Of a stretch of DNA of 64,000 nucleotides, positions 45,049-56,789 are shown piece after piece. The position numbers and the translations under genes are program-made. A model generated the notes under the pieces. That model saw nothing but the letters and a program-made list of their open reading frames with translations. It did no database searches and was not told where the DNA came from. The stretch is from Lantana camara (taxonomy: Eukaryota > Streptophyta > Magnoliopsida > Lamiales > Verbenaceae). Positions within the stretch are counted from its first letter, which is position 1. Each line of letters starts with the position of its first letter. The stretch lies in contig CM074856.1 in the NCBI GenBank assembly GCA_037501455.1, forward strand, positions 99,293,001-99,357,000. Direction: 5' to 3'.

Positions 45049-46630
45049 GCACATAAATCCACTGATCAGTTATTCATACATACACACATCATATTAACAC
45101 TTGACGAAAAGTATGCGATGCATGTTTGGTGTACCTTATACAACTGATATCGGTGTCCCTTGAGTATAGATTCAACGCTCATACCTCAACTCAAGGGGGA
45201 TATCGCGATGGAATCCCTATAAAACAAGGTTACAGTATGTATGTATGTTGTATGGGAAGTTAGTGAGCAATCAAGAGAGTTTTAAATCACATAGGCATGA
45301 ATGGTTCACATAAATACATAACTCATTCATTCCAGCACGGTTCATAACAAGTAGAAATTTTAAGTTACAATTACTAGATCAGGTGTCCAAGTTATCACAA
45401 TTAAAATAGCAATAGTCATCAACCACATCAAGCAAAACAAGGTAAGAGTATTTAACAATACATGTATGCAAATGCCATGAATGCTTGGCGTACCGTTAAC
45501 CAAAGTGTAAAAATCTTGACAAGAAAGTCGAGATGAAGCAGTAGGAGTTGATTAAGCCGGTAATGATGCAACCTTCGTCATCTGAACTTCTTTATCTTGA
45601 GTCTTCTCATAAACTGGTAACTCAGCAAAGCTCGTTTATCACCAAACCCCTTACTAGACCGTAATCCTTGCTCAACTAGAATCATCCTCAGTTTCTCCCA
45701 AGAATTCTCATTTATGTGTTAAATCTTAGTCTGCTCATCTTCAAGGAGTTGTCCATGATTCATTTGTCAATTAGATATTTACCTCAGAGTTTCGTTGGAT
45801 GATCGTGGTGCTAAGTACTTCCCAAAGCAATCCATGGTATATAATTCTAAAACTTGAATAATGTCTTTCAGCATCTAAGTGTTATATTCCCGCATTAACA
45901 ATGTCTTCCATCTCATCTTAGAGAAACACCCAAAGAGCTAACAACCAATCTTGTCTTGTCGTTCGTTAACTCTAAATGGCACCAAAACCTTCAACACTCA
46001 CCGATGGTTTGTAGCTCGTTGCTTAAGTAACATGGTTACCTATCCACATCCCTTGAACTTGATCGGATCGTATTTGATCAGATTCTTCTACACTAACTCG
46101 TTTCCATCAACAAGGTGACTACTTCCAAATAAACGAATCATCAAGGTGAAAATTCATCAAACTCCATCTTTCAACTGACTTTAAGATAGTAAGTCAACAT
46201 AGCAAATCTCAGTCCTTCAACTCTGAACCTTTTCATGACCATTGATCTTGGTAAAGAATCCTTTCATCTTCGAATTATGGCGTGTTTCCGTTGTAGTACC
46301 AATAGGTAGTGTTGACGGAGGGAAATCTTAGTGTTGACTCATAAGGTACCCTGAAATTCGAACACTAAATTCGATGCATGGGAGTTAAAGTGCAAATGAA
46401 ATGTAACACGTATATCACGTAAATGCAACAATTAGTTGTAATTTATAAAGCACATAAAATAAGATGTGGCATAATCAAAGTCACAATGTGCACACAATCA
46501 TATAATCACAAAACAATTCATGCTGAAGGGTCAAAATATCAAGTCAAATAAATGCAATGCGCAGTTATTCCTATGCCGTACGACCTAGACAGACTCAACA
46601 CGACTCAAGAGCTCGGTTTTGCAACCTAGA
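45049..46630 (-). other. non-coding interior of K
   Basis: About 1.6 kb with no long ORF in either strand and no retroelement protein motif. The PBS-side end (46571-46630) matches the T1 leader. A short string GGTACCCTGAAA with CGAACACTAAATTCGATGC near 46341 resembles D at 22478, but in opposite element orientation. Confidence 0.65.
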
Positions 46631-46642
46631 GCTCTGATACCA
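46631..46642 (-). promoter_or_regulatory. primer binding site of K
   Basis: The minus strand reads TGGTATCAGAGC, with an 8-nt spacer to the LTR at 46651. Confidence 0.93.
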
Positions 46643-46650
46643 CTTAAGGA

Positions 46651-46818
46651 TGTAACACCCCAAACGGAGGATGCCACATCCCCCGCACTATGACCCAGAC
46701 CCAGAACATGAAATGGAAATCCATGCCCGAATCCGAATCAGAGCGAACGGGAGACCAACTCACACACTAGGCTAGGCGGATCTAACTTGACCAAAACTCA
46801 GAGTGCGGAAGCAATTAA
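46651..46818 (-). repeat. 5' LTR of K, U5 end (first piece)
   Basis: 168 bp almost identical to 40307-40474, then interrupted by L at GCAATTAA. The LTR resumes at 56790. Confidence 0.95.
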
Positions 46819-49091
46819 TGTTAGGAATAGTGCCCTAGAAAGCCGATTCGATGTAATCTGCTTTGGGACTTTTCTTGTATCACAGACAATCTTTGAATAA
46901 TATACGATTGATTATAGGCAAACACTTCTTTATATGCCAATACGTGTTTTGTGTGTTTCCATTACGTGCGCATGTATGAGAACTCCCCTAATCCTGATGA
47001 CTTTAGGACTCTACCATTTAGGTGAAATGGTTCATGAAACGAGCCCTATATCACATAAGTCATGATTAGTAAAATACTCCAAGCCGATGAGTCCTACACA
47101 CAGTGGGAGTGTCAACCTGACTCCTCTAAGGCTTGCTTGTGGGATCACGCCCTTAAGAAGGACCACCTTGTTTCATGGAGGTGCAAAGTGTATAGTTGAT
47201 ACGTGCGTGATACATGAGGGTGCTTACTTTAATAAGTAAGTTCACTGAGGTGCCCCGTGTGAGAACATTCCTAAATGGGAAAGGAAGTTTCTATTTCAGG
47301 AAATGGAAACTTCCAGATTAGGAAATATCTCACGAGTCATTGATGTGATTAATTGATCCTTAGACTTGAGGTTCCATGTTACTTTATGAGTTAACTCTGT
47401 AGTCTTTGGTATAAACTTTAAAGGGTGTCGCCTTAGACAACTGATTCAAGGCTTATGCTGGGGCTGCACAAGTGACTCATGAAAGTGAATGAGAATCAAG
47501 AAAGGACCTACACTTGCATATGCAAGGTGATCTCTTATTGTGTAAGTCATTCATATGCCATATGGAGTCCTTGGCCAAGGCAGTAGATCAAGACATCAAG
47601 AAAAGGGTTTCTTGGATTGAGATCAAATGGATATGAAATGCACTTAGCTTTAAGACCGGATTATTAGGGTTCTGATTATTCCCTTGCCCTAGATCTTGGT
47701 TGAGAGATAGTAAGTAGGAGGATTGTATCTCACATGAATCAATGACTTAAAGGTTCTGTCGAATCCGAACATTCCAATTCAGCTAGGGGTTAAACACCTG
47801 TTGCTAGACTATGGTCGTTTAATCTGTGGACTGATTAATTAATTAGTGAATTAATTAATTAGGGTCACTGCTAATTGAATTGAGAACCTAGAGGGTCACA
47901 CACAACAACTTGGTTACATGAGTTGAGGCTTAAAAATGATTAAACGAGTTAATTGAGCCTAGAGGGTTCCACACGAGTGAAACCACACGTGTGGGTCACG
48001 TGATTGGACACGTGTCATTGTGACACGTGTGCCACACGTGATTGTTTAATGATATATTAAATAATTAATTTGTTAATTATTTAATAGACTTTGGTTTAAT
48101 TTTGAATTAAAAAGAAAGTCTTATTTTGGAGAAAAATAATCTAGTTAATTAATTATGAATTAATTTATTAGATAAAATAAGTTATTTATTTTAAATAAAT
48201 AAAGTATAAAATTATCCAAAAATAGTTTGGATATTTTTAGCTCTCTTGAAAGTTGATTTGAATTAGAATTCAAAGTCAAAGTCAAAATTACTTGATGATC
48301 AAGTAATAGGAGAGAGAGAGAGACCAAAATCCTAGCCCATTAAGGACTAGGAATTTCGTCCCTCCCCTTTCTTATATATAGGGGAGCTCATGCTCCCCTT
48401 TAGAGCTAATAGACAATTCTTGGTTCATGTGTTGAACACCTTCCTTTCTCCAAGATAAAATAAAACCCTAGGTTAAGCCTAAACACTAACTAGAGAACTA
48501 GCATCCTTACTAGTTAGATTGTAGCCAAGTTGGTGGACTATCTCTAGAGACTTCAAGTTAGAAGTTTTGAAGATTCGAGCTTTACCAAAAGTGGGGATTA
48601 AGCAAAACGATCAGAAGGGATGATGAAACGATTCTGAACCCGACGTGAAGCGAATGAAAAAATCGAACCAAAGAAGATGGCGAAAACCGTTCGTCCATAT
48701 CCTGAAGGATGATTTTTTTCACGAGGGTTTTGTGACTGGCAGTTTTCTACTTTCGCAAAACTGTTTTCGAAGGGAGTTTCAATCCTGCTTTTCTCGTTTC
48801 ATATTTCTTTCTTTATGTTATATTGTTAAGAACATCTCTAACATGAATTGAATCTAGGTTGGTGTGGATTGCTATCCCGACAATGGATTCTGAAGTAGAA
48901 AGAGACTTTCGAGGGACGGGTTGTCAAGCCGCGAGAAGAGCGTTCTTGGGTGGCTTGAAACGCTTCAAGAAAGAATAAAAGAAAAGTAAGTTTTCTATCT
49001 CTACGAATTTGGTTACACGATTGCGAGTCCAAGATCCTTTTGTTGGAAAATTTTTTAAATTCCGCTGCTTTCTGATTCGTGTTTTCCAACA
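46819..49091 (+). repeat. 5' LTR of L
   Basis: From TGTTAGGAATAGTGCCC to GTGTTTTCCAACA. TATA (TTATATATAGGGG) at 48373-48380. Compared with J it has about 337 bp more near 48590-48930. Confidence 0.95.
48373..48380 (+). promoter_or_regulatory. TATA box of L 5' LTR
   Basis: TATATATAGGGGAGC. Equivalent boxes lie at 56066-56073 (L 3' LTR) and 61276-61283 (J). Confidence 0.6.
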
Positions 49092-49093
49092 AG

Positions 49094-49106
49094 TGGTATC
49101 AGAGCC
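49094..49106 (+). promoter_or_regulatory. primer binding site of L
   Basis: TGGTATCAGAGCC, two bases after the LTR. Confidence 0.95.
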
Positions 49107-49424
49107 ACCTCGTTAATCGTGTTTCTGATTCGTCTCAATTATTCTGAATTTTGTAGAAATTCTTAGGCTTAGATGCGAATTAGGTATTCATGAGTTCTTT
49201 TAGAAAGCGTGAAATACGAAACTGTAATTTTTCCTGAATTTCTGAAACTGTTTTCTTAAATTGTGTTTTGAAAACCGTTTTGATTGAAATATGTTTAAAT
49301 CGAATTTTTTAATTTTGGATTGAATTGGTTTTGAGAAACCTGGACACGAAACGGAACACGAAAAGGACGAGCCTAGGCGTGCTAGCACGTCGCACGCCCA
49401 GGCCCGCCGCTGCCGCCCAGCTCC

Positions 49425-49482
49425 TCCCGCAACCGCGCGGGAGCCGTCCCGGGCGCCAGCCTGTCCCGCAACCGCGCGGGAC
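49425..49482 (+). repeat. GC-rich hairpin repeat in L leader (two copies)
   Basis: TCCCGCAACCGCGCGGGA at 49425-49442 and GTCCCGCAACCGCGCGGGAC at 49463-49482; the second has a perfect 7-bp stem around a 6-nt loop. Confidence 0.85.
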
Positions 49483-50732
49483 GCCTGCCCAGCCCGCCTA
49501 GTCGCGGCCGGCGCTGCTGCGCGAAAGTGCCTCGCGCGGCTAGGCCCCTTTTCGGGCCCGTTTTCGTGTTTCGTGTTTTTGTGTTTTCGGTCCATAAAAT
49601 CCTGATTTAAATTTTATTTTAATTTTATCTTTTAAAATCAGTTTTGCTAAAATAAAATTATTTTAAAATTTTGATTAAATTGGGATTTTTGAGAAATTAA
49701 GCGATTTAAATTTTGGAAAAATTACAATCTTTATTTTCTGAAAATAATGAAAGAATAAAATTATTAATTTTGGAAATTAATTGGAATTTTATTGGTTTGT
49801 TGTTTTTCGGGTTTTATTGAAAAGGCTCTTGAACAAGAATTGCATCTAAGTCGTGTTTTAAGTCATTAGGACTTGAAACGAGAATTTTAATTTATTGGCT
49901 AAATTTAAATTCTCGCAAAAGCATGTTAGGTGATCATGGGTTTAGACTTATGTATGGTTTTAATTTGTGCACATGGATGGTTTAAATTGGGGTTGGAGCC
50001 CTATAGTTGCGTTTTTCAATTGAGGTTGGAGCCTCACTTATGTGCGTACTATTATGTGATTTATTATGTGGCTTTCCATATTACTGTTTTTGAGGCCGGG
50101 GTATGCCCCGTGTAATTGTCTAAGGCCAATATGAAGATTGAGCCTTATTACTTTATGTCTTTTTCTTTTTATTGTAATTTAAGAGTAGAGATAGGTGGTG
50201 AGGTTTTATTTTCATTTTGGAGACAATGCACCCATGGAGTAAGATGGACCACATTCAAGTAACAAGGAGGCCATAAGTGAAGACCCCTCAAAATGTTAGG
50301 GAGGGGAATCTCAATTGTTAAATGTAATAGAGATAGGGCTCGTATTTTGTTACCGCTTTCCCTTATGTGATTTAAACTGTTTATGTGGCATGTATGTTAG
50401 AACTTGTGATTGTGGAGTGGCTCCCACATATCACGCATATGATAGGTAGAACCCATGATCATTACATGTTAATATCATGCTAGGACATGTTATCTGTTTA
50501 TGTGCTTGTTTGAAATGCATTTAAGTTGTACTTGCATTAATCAAGACTAATTAAATTGGATAACATATATGTTGGTGAGGTCGAACCGAACAACTCTTCG
50601 GTTGATTCGAAAATTCCCATTAAATATTAAGCTCATTTCGAATAATAGGTATTTAATTCGAGATGCAAATTTTGAATTAAATTCCTAGCATTCCATCAAT
50701 AGGTTTTAAGTTTAGTAAGTAAAGCTAGTTAT

Positions 50733-51053
50733 TGTCCGCGAGTCGTGGGATAGCTAGTGGAGCTTATTAGTTCTTAGTTACCTAATTGATCATTTTAAAT
50801 GATCAATATTTCGTGGTTAATTTTGGCAAGGGCGATGTCCCCGAGTCGTGGGTCGTTCGAACTAAGTTTTGATCATGATCTTATGATTGATGGGTCTAGC
50901 TTAAACGCCTAAGTAAATATGGATGTCGCACGAGTCGTGGGTCCATATCGAAAGATAGGTGATGCAAAAACAATTACTAAGAGTTCTAAAGGTGTTAGAA
51001 TTGGTAAGTTGTACCTACCTAGGATTTTGCTTAGAATGTCCGCGAGTCGTGGG
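50733..51053 (+). repeat. four spaced copies of TGTCCGCGAGTCGTGGG in L leader
   Basis: Copies at 50733, 50836 (TGTCCCCGAGTCGTGGG), 50924 (TGTCGCACGAGTCGTGGG) and 51037, spaced about 90-115 bp, with unlike sequence between them. Confidence 0.9.
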
Positions 51054-51255
51054 TTCGAGGTAAAATGCTTAGGATCTTAGTACCCATTGGGAAACGTGTT
51101 CCTCTTAGATCTTTGGGAATTATAGATCTTTGAAAAACAGTGGGAGCTACATTAGATTAAAGACCTTATCTTTTGTATATCGTTATAATTCAGCATGCCC
51201 ACATTTTCTCTGCTTAGCATTTAGGTTGTAGTTCTGTGATTCTCTACAATATGAA

Positions 51256-54200
51256 ATGCAAACCCATTCGTATCCATCCTTAAGTCAAATAAGTTGACCA
51301 AGTCCTGACTAACTCTAAATGGCTTCGGATCCTAAAATTCATTTTAGAATCCGACTAGAGAAAGGCGTTCTCTAAAGGGCGAAGTTTTCAATTGTGAAAA
51401 GTCGACCCGGGCCAAAAGAGAAGCAATCTGAGGTGAATGGATTTTTCCAAACCACTTAAAATCAATTGAACCACCTCATAAAAATGTTACAAGGTATAAC
51501 ATTATGGAATTATTCCATATTCCAAATGAGGAAACAAGTGCACACGAACAAGGTCTAAAGATCTTATTTGAAGATCTTATAGTCTCGATCATCAACTGAG
51601 AAAAGAGTTCTCAATTTATGATTGCTTACATTGCTTCGACTATCATTCAAACCCTTTATGCTCAACTAGAATGATGCTAATGTAGCATAGTTAATCATTT
51701 AAGTTGATGATGGTTGAGAGCATCCTTAAGAAGGAATAAAAGGTTGAGATGGTTAATTCTTCTTCTAAAACTCCCTAAGTTAAAGGCTTGAAGGCCTAAA
51801 GAAGAAGAAACCCTTAAGAGCCCAATGGAGGGGCATGTAAGGGGTACGCCCAAAAGACACTAGAGATCAAATAGGACGTTTGCTTCTATGGTAGCAAATA
51901 AGGACTTTGAAAGGGAACTGCGAAGAGTATGAGTACTCTGAAATGTTACCTCGTTAGTAATTCTACTAGGAATAGAATTCACTAGTTTTGAGTCAATTAT
52001 GCATAATCCGGTGTGCAAAGACTCAAGGCACTAATGTTCTGAACATACAACGAGATAACAAAAGTAAGTGAGATGACAAAGCTTCGAATTACTTTGGAAC
52101 GTTGAGATATAAAAGGATTAGCAAGTCAGACACCTTAGGATCATTCTATGAAAATGAACCTATAGAGTTGACTTCCTGTGAATCCTATCTCAAAGGGAAA
52201 ACGTTCCCGGAACATTGTTTAGGTGAAACATGGAACGTTCCAAAATTATAGTGGATTTCGATCCATGCTGATGAGTGTAAGATGCTTAATGTAAGCACTA
52301 GATACAATCATCGGTTTAATCATTATGAATGAATATACTTATTGAAGTACAAATTCGAAACTTATATGAAATTCTTAGAATTTTGAAAGGAGGTTAGGAA
52401 CCGAAGTAGACATAAGTTATAGGTAAATCGATATGATCGAGATAGCCAATATCTTAGCAACTAATTCCTTACTCATCTTAGAGATAATAGGATTATCTCT
52501 CAGTAAACTAATTCGAGAACACCTTAGTGTTTCTGAATGAGGGAATGAAACCTTATAGGATATGGTCCATTCCATAGCAAACTTTACTGACTTATAATCA
52601 TTCTAGGAATAAACTCCCAGAATATGCAGTTAGAGATTTTGAATTTTGCACCTTTCAAAATCAGTCCTTTAGATGCACTATGCAATGTGGCACACTAAAT
52701 TCCCTAATTATTCTTGTCCAAGAATTTAGTGGAATCCTCTTAAGTGAAGAGGATAGTGGGAGACAAGCTTGAAACGAGTTCAAGTTTATACAACGATATT
52801 GGATATCAGTTTTGCGATTCCCTTAGACAAAGGTTGTTTGTCTCAAGGAATGTATCTTTCTTAAGGAATCGTTCCTATAGAAGAAGAAAGACAAGCAAGC
52901 AGACCTCAAAGAAATTTGAGAATAAATATCCACGCCACATATAGAAGAAACGAGCCCATCTGATAAAACTTAGCCAAATTTTAGAGCATGTACACGTGTG
53001 AAACCCTTCTCTTAAGACGTGTTTAGAACGCGTTCCTAGATAGCCAAGGAATTACTTGAAGAGGAGACACTGTCAGATTTGGAATCTGAGTAGTGTAAGC
53101 AAGCCTTGAAATCCAATATGGATTCCATATACTTAAACCGAGTTTTGACCTTGGTTGATCCACCTGATAGGATCAAGCTCCTAGAGCTTCGAGTAAATGG
53201 AAAGCATTACAACCTTCTTGACGGTTGAAATGCAAAAGTCCATTTGGGTTGTGTTTACCATATCCTCATATTCTGACTATGAGATATGATAAATGAATAT
53301 GAGAACTATCTTGTTCAATATGAGATTGAAAGAGACTGAAATAAGGTATTTCTATAAATCTCATATTCAGTGGGAGTATGCATAAGGTATGCAAATCCCT
53401 AAAGTCAATCTGTGGATTGATAAAGGCTTCTAGGATTAGACAATTCGATTCCATAGGATAGTCAAATCGTTTGACACAGATGGAAGTCGAATAAGTCTCA
53501 AAGTGTACACAGGAAAGTTAGTGATGTAAGAGTCAATTTTTGGTTCTTTAGAAAACGACATCCTTCTCATTAGGAATGTCAAGGACGACGTGAAAGTTAC
53601 CAATTCTTGTTTAAGAAACAATTTGACATGAAAGATCTTAGTGATTATCCTATATTCTCGACATTCGGATCTATAGAAGATAGATCTAAGAGAATAAAAG
53701 GATTATCACAAAATGAGTACATAACCACGGTACTAAAAGGAGTTTAGTATGGACAATGGAACATCTCTTTTGAAGAGTATGTGTCCTAAGATAACTTTGA
53801 GAAAGTTAGAATGTCCAAAATCCCTTTAAGTGAAAGGGTGCACAATGTATGAAATGTTATGTACTAAATTAGATATGGCGCAACACTAAGCGTAGTGGGC
53901 CGAATCTAATATGACCTCAGAGAAGGTCATTAGATCTCTGTAAAGGATGTCCTCAGAGTACTTGAGAAGAAATGAGGATATGTATTAGTTTACAGAGCCC
54001 AAAAGATCTTGTTGTTAGAAGGATATTTGATGTAACCGTTCATCAAACATGGATGATTATGAAATCATTGCAAGGATACAACTTCTACCAGAATGGTAAT
54101 GCAATGTGTTGGAAAGGGTTCCAAGGACGGACATTGCAAAACTCAACTATCGTAGTTGAGAACTTAGTCGTATTATATAACACTAAGTTAAGTGTTTGGG

Positions 54201-54480
54201 TAAGAAACTCCATCTAACTTGTTAGATGAAGTTCCTAGCATGAAAAACAACTCCTTGATCATATTATATGATAAAAAGGATGGTTGCTCAAGTAAGAGAA
54301 CCAAGACCTCACCAAGAGACTGAACACGTGATTACGAATCACTTTATAAGGAAAAGGTGTTTCCTAAGAGATGTGTAAACAAGAGGGTCACATCAGCAGA
54401 GAATATAGCAGATCCACTTTGGAAACGCCCAAAGTCAATAGGCTCTCAAAGTACATCTTGAGAAGATGGGACTTAGAATA
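51256..54480 (+). pseudogene. decayed gag-pol of L
   Basis: This is the former copia polyprotein region. The gag start at 51256 aligns with the intact start of J at 63937 but is 7 nt shorter and reaches a stop after 13 codons. Further on only scattered matches remain: QFDMKDL at about 53617, EDRSKRIKGLSQNEYITTVL (RT end, about 53670-53740), GYNFYQNGNAMCWK (RNase H region, about 54090) and ENIADPL (near the C-terminus, about 54400). Their order and spacing fit a full copia pol. Stops and shifts occur throughout, so no protein can be made. The tiny ORFs here are leftovers. Confidence 0.8.
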
Positions 54481-54500
54481 CCTAAAAGGCTTTTACGGGC

Positions 54501-54511
54501 AAGTGGGAGAT
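54501..54511 (+). promoter_or_regulatory. polypurine tract of L
   Basis: AAGTGGGAGAT directly before the 3' LTR at 54512, the common copia form. Confidence 0.85.
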
Positions 54512-56784
54512 TGTTAGGAATAGTGCCCTAGAAAGCCGATTCGATGTAATCTGCTTTGGGACTTTTCTTGTATCACAGACAATCTTTGAATAATATACGA
54601 TTGATTATAGGCAAACACTTCTTTATATGCCAATACGTGTTTTGTGTGTTTCCATTACGTGCGCATGTATGAGAACTCCCCTAATCCTGATGACTTTAGG
54701 ACTCTACCATTTAGGTGAAATGGTTCATGAAACGAGCCCTATATCACATAAGTCATGATTAGTAAAATACTCCAAGCCGATGAGTCCTACACACAGTGGG
54801 AGTGTCAACCTGACTCCTCTAAGGCTTGCTTGTGGGATCACGCCCTTAAGAAGGACCACCTTGTTTCATGGAGGTGCAAAGTGTATAGTTGATACGTGCG
54901 TGATACATGAGGGTGCTTACTTTAATAAGTAAGTTCACTGAGGTGCCCCGTGTGAGAACATTCCTAAATGGGAAAGGAAGTTTCTATTTCAGGAAATGGA
55001 AACTTCCAGATTAGGAAATATCTCACGAGTCATTGATGTGATTAATTGATCCTTAGACTTGAGGTTCCATGTTACTTTATGAGTTAACTCTGTAGTCTTT
55101 GGTATAAGCTTTAAAGGGTGTCGCCTTAGACAACTGATTCAAGGCTTATGCTGGGGCTGCACAAGTGACTCATGAAAGTGAATGAGAATCAAGAAAGGAC
55201 CTACACTTGCATATGCAAGGTGATCTCTTATTGTGTAAGTCATTCATATGCCATATGGAGTCCTTGGCCAAGGCAGTAGATCAAGACATCAAGAAAAGGG
55301 TTTCTTGGATTGAGATCAAATGGATATGAAATGCACTTAGCTTTAAGACCGGATTATTAGGGTTCTGATTATTCCCTTGCCCTAGATCTTGGTTGAGAGA
55401 TAGTAAGTAGGAGGATTGTATCTCACATGAATCAATGACTTAAAGGTTCTGTCGAATCCGAACATTCCAATTCAGCTAGGGGTTAAACACCTGTTGCTAG
55501 ACTATGGTCGTTTAATCTGTGGACTGATTAATTAATTAGTGAATTAATTAATTAGGGTCACTGCTAATTGAATTGAGAACCTAGAGGGTCACACACAACA
55601 ACTTGGTTACATGAGTTGAGGCTTAAAAATGATTAAACGAGTTAATTGAGCCTAGAGGGTTCCACACGAGTGAAACCACACGTGTGGGTCACGTGATTGG
55701 ACACGTGTCATTGTGACACGTGTGCCACACGTGATTGTTTAATGATATATTAAATAATTAATTTGTTAATTATTTAATAGACTTTGGTTTAATTTTGAAT
55801 TAAAAAGAAAGTCTTATTTTGGAGAAAAATAATCTAGTTAATTAATTATGAATTAATTTATTAGATAAAATAAGTTATTTATTTTAAATAAATAAAGTAT
55901 AAAATTATCCAAAAATAGTTTGGATATTTTTAGCTCTCTTGAAAGTTGATTTGAATTAGAATTCAAAGTCAAAGTCAAAATTACTTGATGATCAAGTAAT
56001 AGGAGAGAGAGAGAGACCAAAATCCTAGCCCATTAAGGACTAGGAATTTCGTCCCTCCCCTTTCTTATATATAGGGGAGCTCATGCTCCCCTTTAGAGCT
56101 AATAGACAATTCTTGGTTCATGTGTTGAACACCTTCCTTTCTCCAAGATAAAATAAAACCCTAGGTTAAGCCTAAACACTAACTAGAGAACTAGCATCCT
56201 TACTAGTTAGATTGTAGCCAAGTTGGTGGACTATCTCTAGAGACTTCAAGTTAGAAGTTTTGAAGATTCGAGCTTTACCAAAAGTGGGGATTAAGCAAAA
56301 CGATCAGAAGGGATGATGAAACGATTCTGAACCCGACGTGAAGCGAATGAAAAAATCGAACCAAAGAAGATGGCGAAAACCGTTCGTCCATATCCTGAAG
56401 GATGAATTTTTTCACGAGGGTTTTGTGACTGGCAGTTTTCTACTTTCGCAAAACTGTTTTCGAAGGGAGTTTCAATCCTGCTTTTCTCGTTTCATATTTC
56501 TTTCTTTATGTTATATTGTTAAGAACATCTCTAACATGAATTGAATCTAGGTTGGTGTGGATTGCTATCCCGACAATGGATTCTGAAGTAGAAAGAGACT
56601 TTCGAGGGACGGGTTGTCAAGCCGCGAGAAGAGCGTTCTTGGGTGGCTTGAAACGCTTCAAGAAAGAATAAAAGAAAAGTAAGTTTTCTATCTCTACGAA
56701 TTTGGTTACACGATTGCGAGTCCAAGATCCTTTTGTTGGAAAATTTTTTAAATTCCGCTGCTTTCTGATTCGTGTTTTCCAACA
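54512..56784 (+). repeat. 3' LTR of L
   Basis: 2273 bp. Differences from the 5' LTR that I can see: one A/T change (GATGAATTTTTT against GATGATTTTTTT) and one A/G change (ATAAGCTTT against ATAAACTTT). Confidence 0.95.
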
Positions 56785-56789
56785 ATTAA

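Larger units (their letters stand above)
49107..51255 (+). other. long untranslated leader of L
   Basis: About 2.15 kb between PBS and the former gag start. It holds a GC-rich island with hairpin repeats (49376-49560) in otherwise AT-rich sequence, and four spaced copies of a 17-bp motif (50733-51053). It is closely similar to the J leader, including many stretches without change. Short ORFs in it are not supported. Confidence 0.75.
46819..56784 (+). mobile_element. L: full-length copia element with identical-looking LTRs and a decayed interior
   Basis: 9966 bp on the plus strand, TSD ATTAA at 46814-46818 and 56785-56789. Both LTRs are 2273 bp and I see only about two differences. The interior (49092-54511) has PBS, a 2.15-kb leader and PPT, but the gag-pol region is riddled with stops and shifts. 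It is the youngest insertion in the nest (inside K, inside J). Confidence 0.95.

Noticed and set aside
49200..49595. 131-codon minus-strand ORF in the copia leader (also 61891-62160)
   Set aside because: Antisense to the element; the Ala/Arg-rich protein follows from the GC hairpin repeats and is not conserved in length between J and L.
53972..54217. 81-codon ORF in element L as a small gene
   Set aside because: It overlaps the decayed RNase H region of copia pol (GYNFYQNGNAMCWK) and is just the longest remaining stop-free piece.
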